A stretch of DNA of 33,071 bases from Phallusia fumigata. Lineage: Eukaryota; Chordata; Ascidiacea; Phlebobranchia; Ascidiidae. The position numbers were made by a program, and so were the translations under genes. The stretch lies in NCBI GenBank assembly GCA_008931825.1, contig QXVZ01033179.1:1-33071 (forward strand), given 5' to 3'. Each line of letters starts with the position of its first letter. Within the stretch, counting starts at the first letter, position 1. The notes below the pieces were generated by a model. It saw only the letters and a program-made list of their open reading frames with translations, made no database searches and was not told the origin of the DNA. Shown here piece after piece: positions 32,456 through 33,071 of this stretch.

Positions 32456-33071
32456 ATCCATCATGTTTTAGCTTTATGGCAAATCTTACTCTAAGTTATA
32501 ATATAGTTTAAAGTAAGGTGGACTGGCCCAGCTAGTGTGCCAAAAGGTGTTTTTGTATTTCAATTTTGCCCTTTTTGAGAAATGAAACTATACCTCAAAG
32601 TACTCCACAGAAATGAACAATGTTTACCTACATTTGGACCCATCATTGCAGGTTGGTACTGATGTTTACCACAAATACAGTTAGCAGTGAAATCTGATGC
32701 GTTACAGCAGTGTTTTGCAATTGTGCGGACCAGTGTAGCTCGGAGAAATAAGTTATAAAGTATCTAGTATGCTTGTATACAGAAAACACTAACAAGATAG
32801 TGACATTGACAGATTAAGACAGAGCAAAAGGTATAAATGGCTTAGGCCCCCTAAAAGGCAAAAAAATAGTAATTTTATGGGTCCCCTTCCACGAAGGGGA
32901 CGGGGATTGTTTTTACTCTGTTTTTTTTTTTTTCTGTCTTTCTTTTTTTCTGTCTAACGCGAGTTTGTTCCCACGTTTTAGTCATGAAGGAGTCATCCAA
33001 ATTTCTTCAAATTTTCACACATGATAGATGTTTATCTGAAGTTGTGCACTGTCAACTTTTTACCCCTATTC
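32456..33071. other. Unassigned right edge with a perfect hairpin
   Basis: No gene was recognised. A 9-base perfect stem with a CAC loop lies at 32881-32901 (arms GTCCCCTTC and GAAGGGGAC), followed by a G-rich box and a long T-rich tract (32910-32957). These may be the end of a dispersed element that continues past the window. Confidence 0.5.

Overview
The window is from a compact, A+T-rich animal genome. It holds five protein genes: a 21-exon YLPM1/ZAP3 orthologue (minus strand, about 17.3 to 2.0 kb, carboxyl end missing), an intact single-exon RPB7/POLR2G (plus, 18.2-18.7 kb), two tandem SRSF3-like SR splicing-factor genes (minus, 20.2-21.8 and 25.1-26.7 kb), and an intact single-exon PPP6C (minus, 29.4-30.4 kb). 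Gene density, short introns, intronless housekeeping genes and deuterostome-like proteins suggest a tunicate of the Ciona type. That is an inference; no species marker was found. Three ambiguous bases (15173, 15819, 31603) show a draft assembly.

Layout: 1-2009 is the distal YLPM1 intron with one small hAT-type element. From 2010 to 17344 the YLPM1 exons join in consistent phase into 1764 codons. Its larger introns carry a low-copy element family with terminal inverted repeats (three copies), a nested pair of hAT-type elements, a frameshifted retroelement GIY-YIG-like relic and two further dispersed repeats. YLPM1 and RPB7 are head to head across about 850 bases. RPB7 and SR copy A converge. 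Between the SR copies lie another small hAT element and a 320-base pentanucleotide array. PPP6C follows SR copy B, and the last 2 kb hold a direct duplication of about 590 bases.

The genes form an RNA-processing and transcription set: RNA polymerase II stalk subunit, two SR proteins, and a nuclear P-loop protein of the phosphatase-1-associated YLPM1 family, plus a PP2A-type phosphatase.

The most interesting signal is noncoding. In both SR genes, the intron separating the RRM/linker exon from the first RS exon contains a block of exactly 271 bases with no indels and about 15 substitutions between copies. It matches as well as the RRM exon does, while the flanking intron has drifted. It has a splice acceptor, a conserved possible donor and the same in-frame stop after 20 codons. 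It is a strong candidate for a poison (NMD) cassette exon, in the same relative position as the known SRSF3 poison exon of vertebrates.
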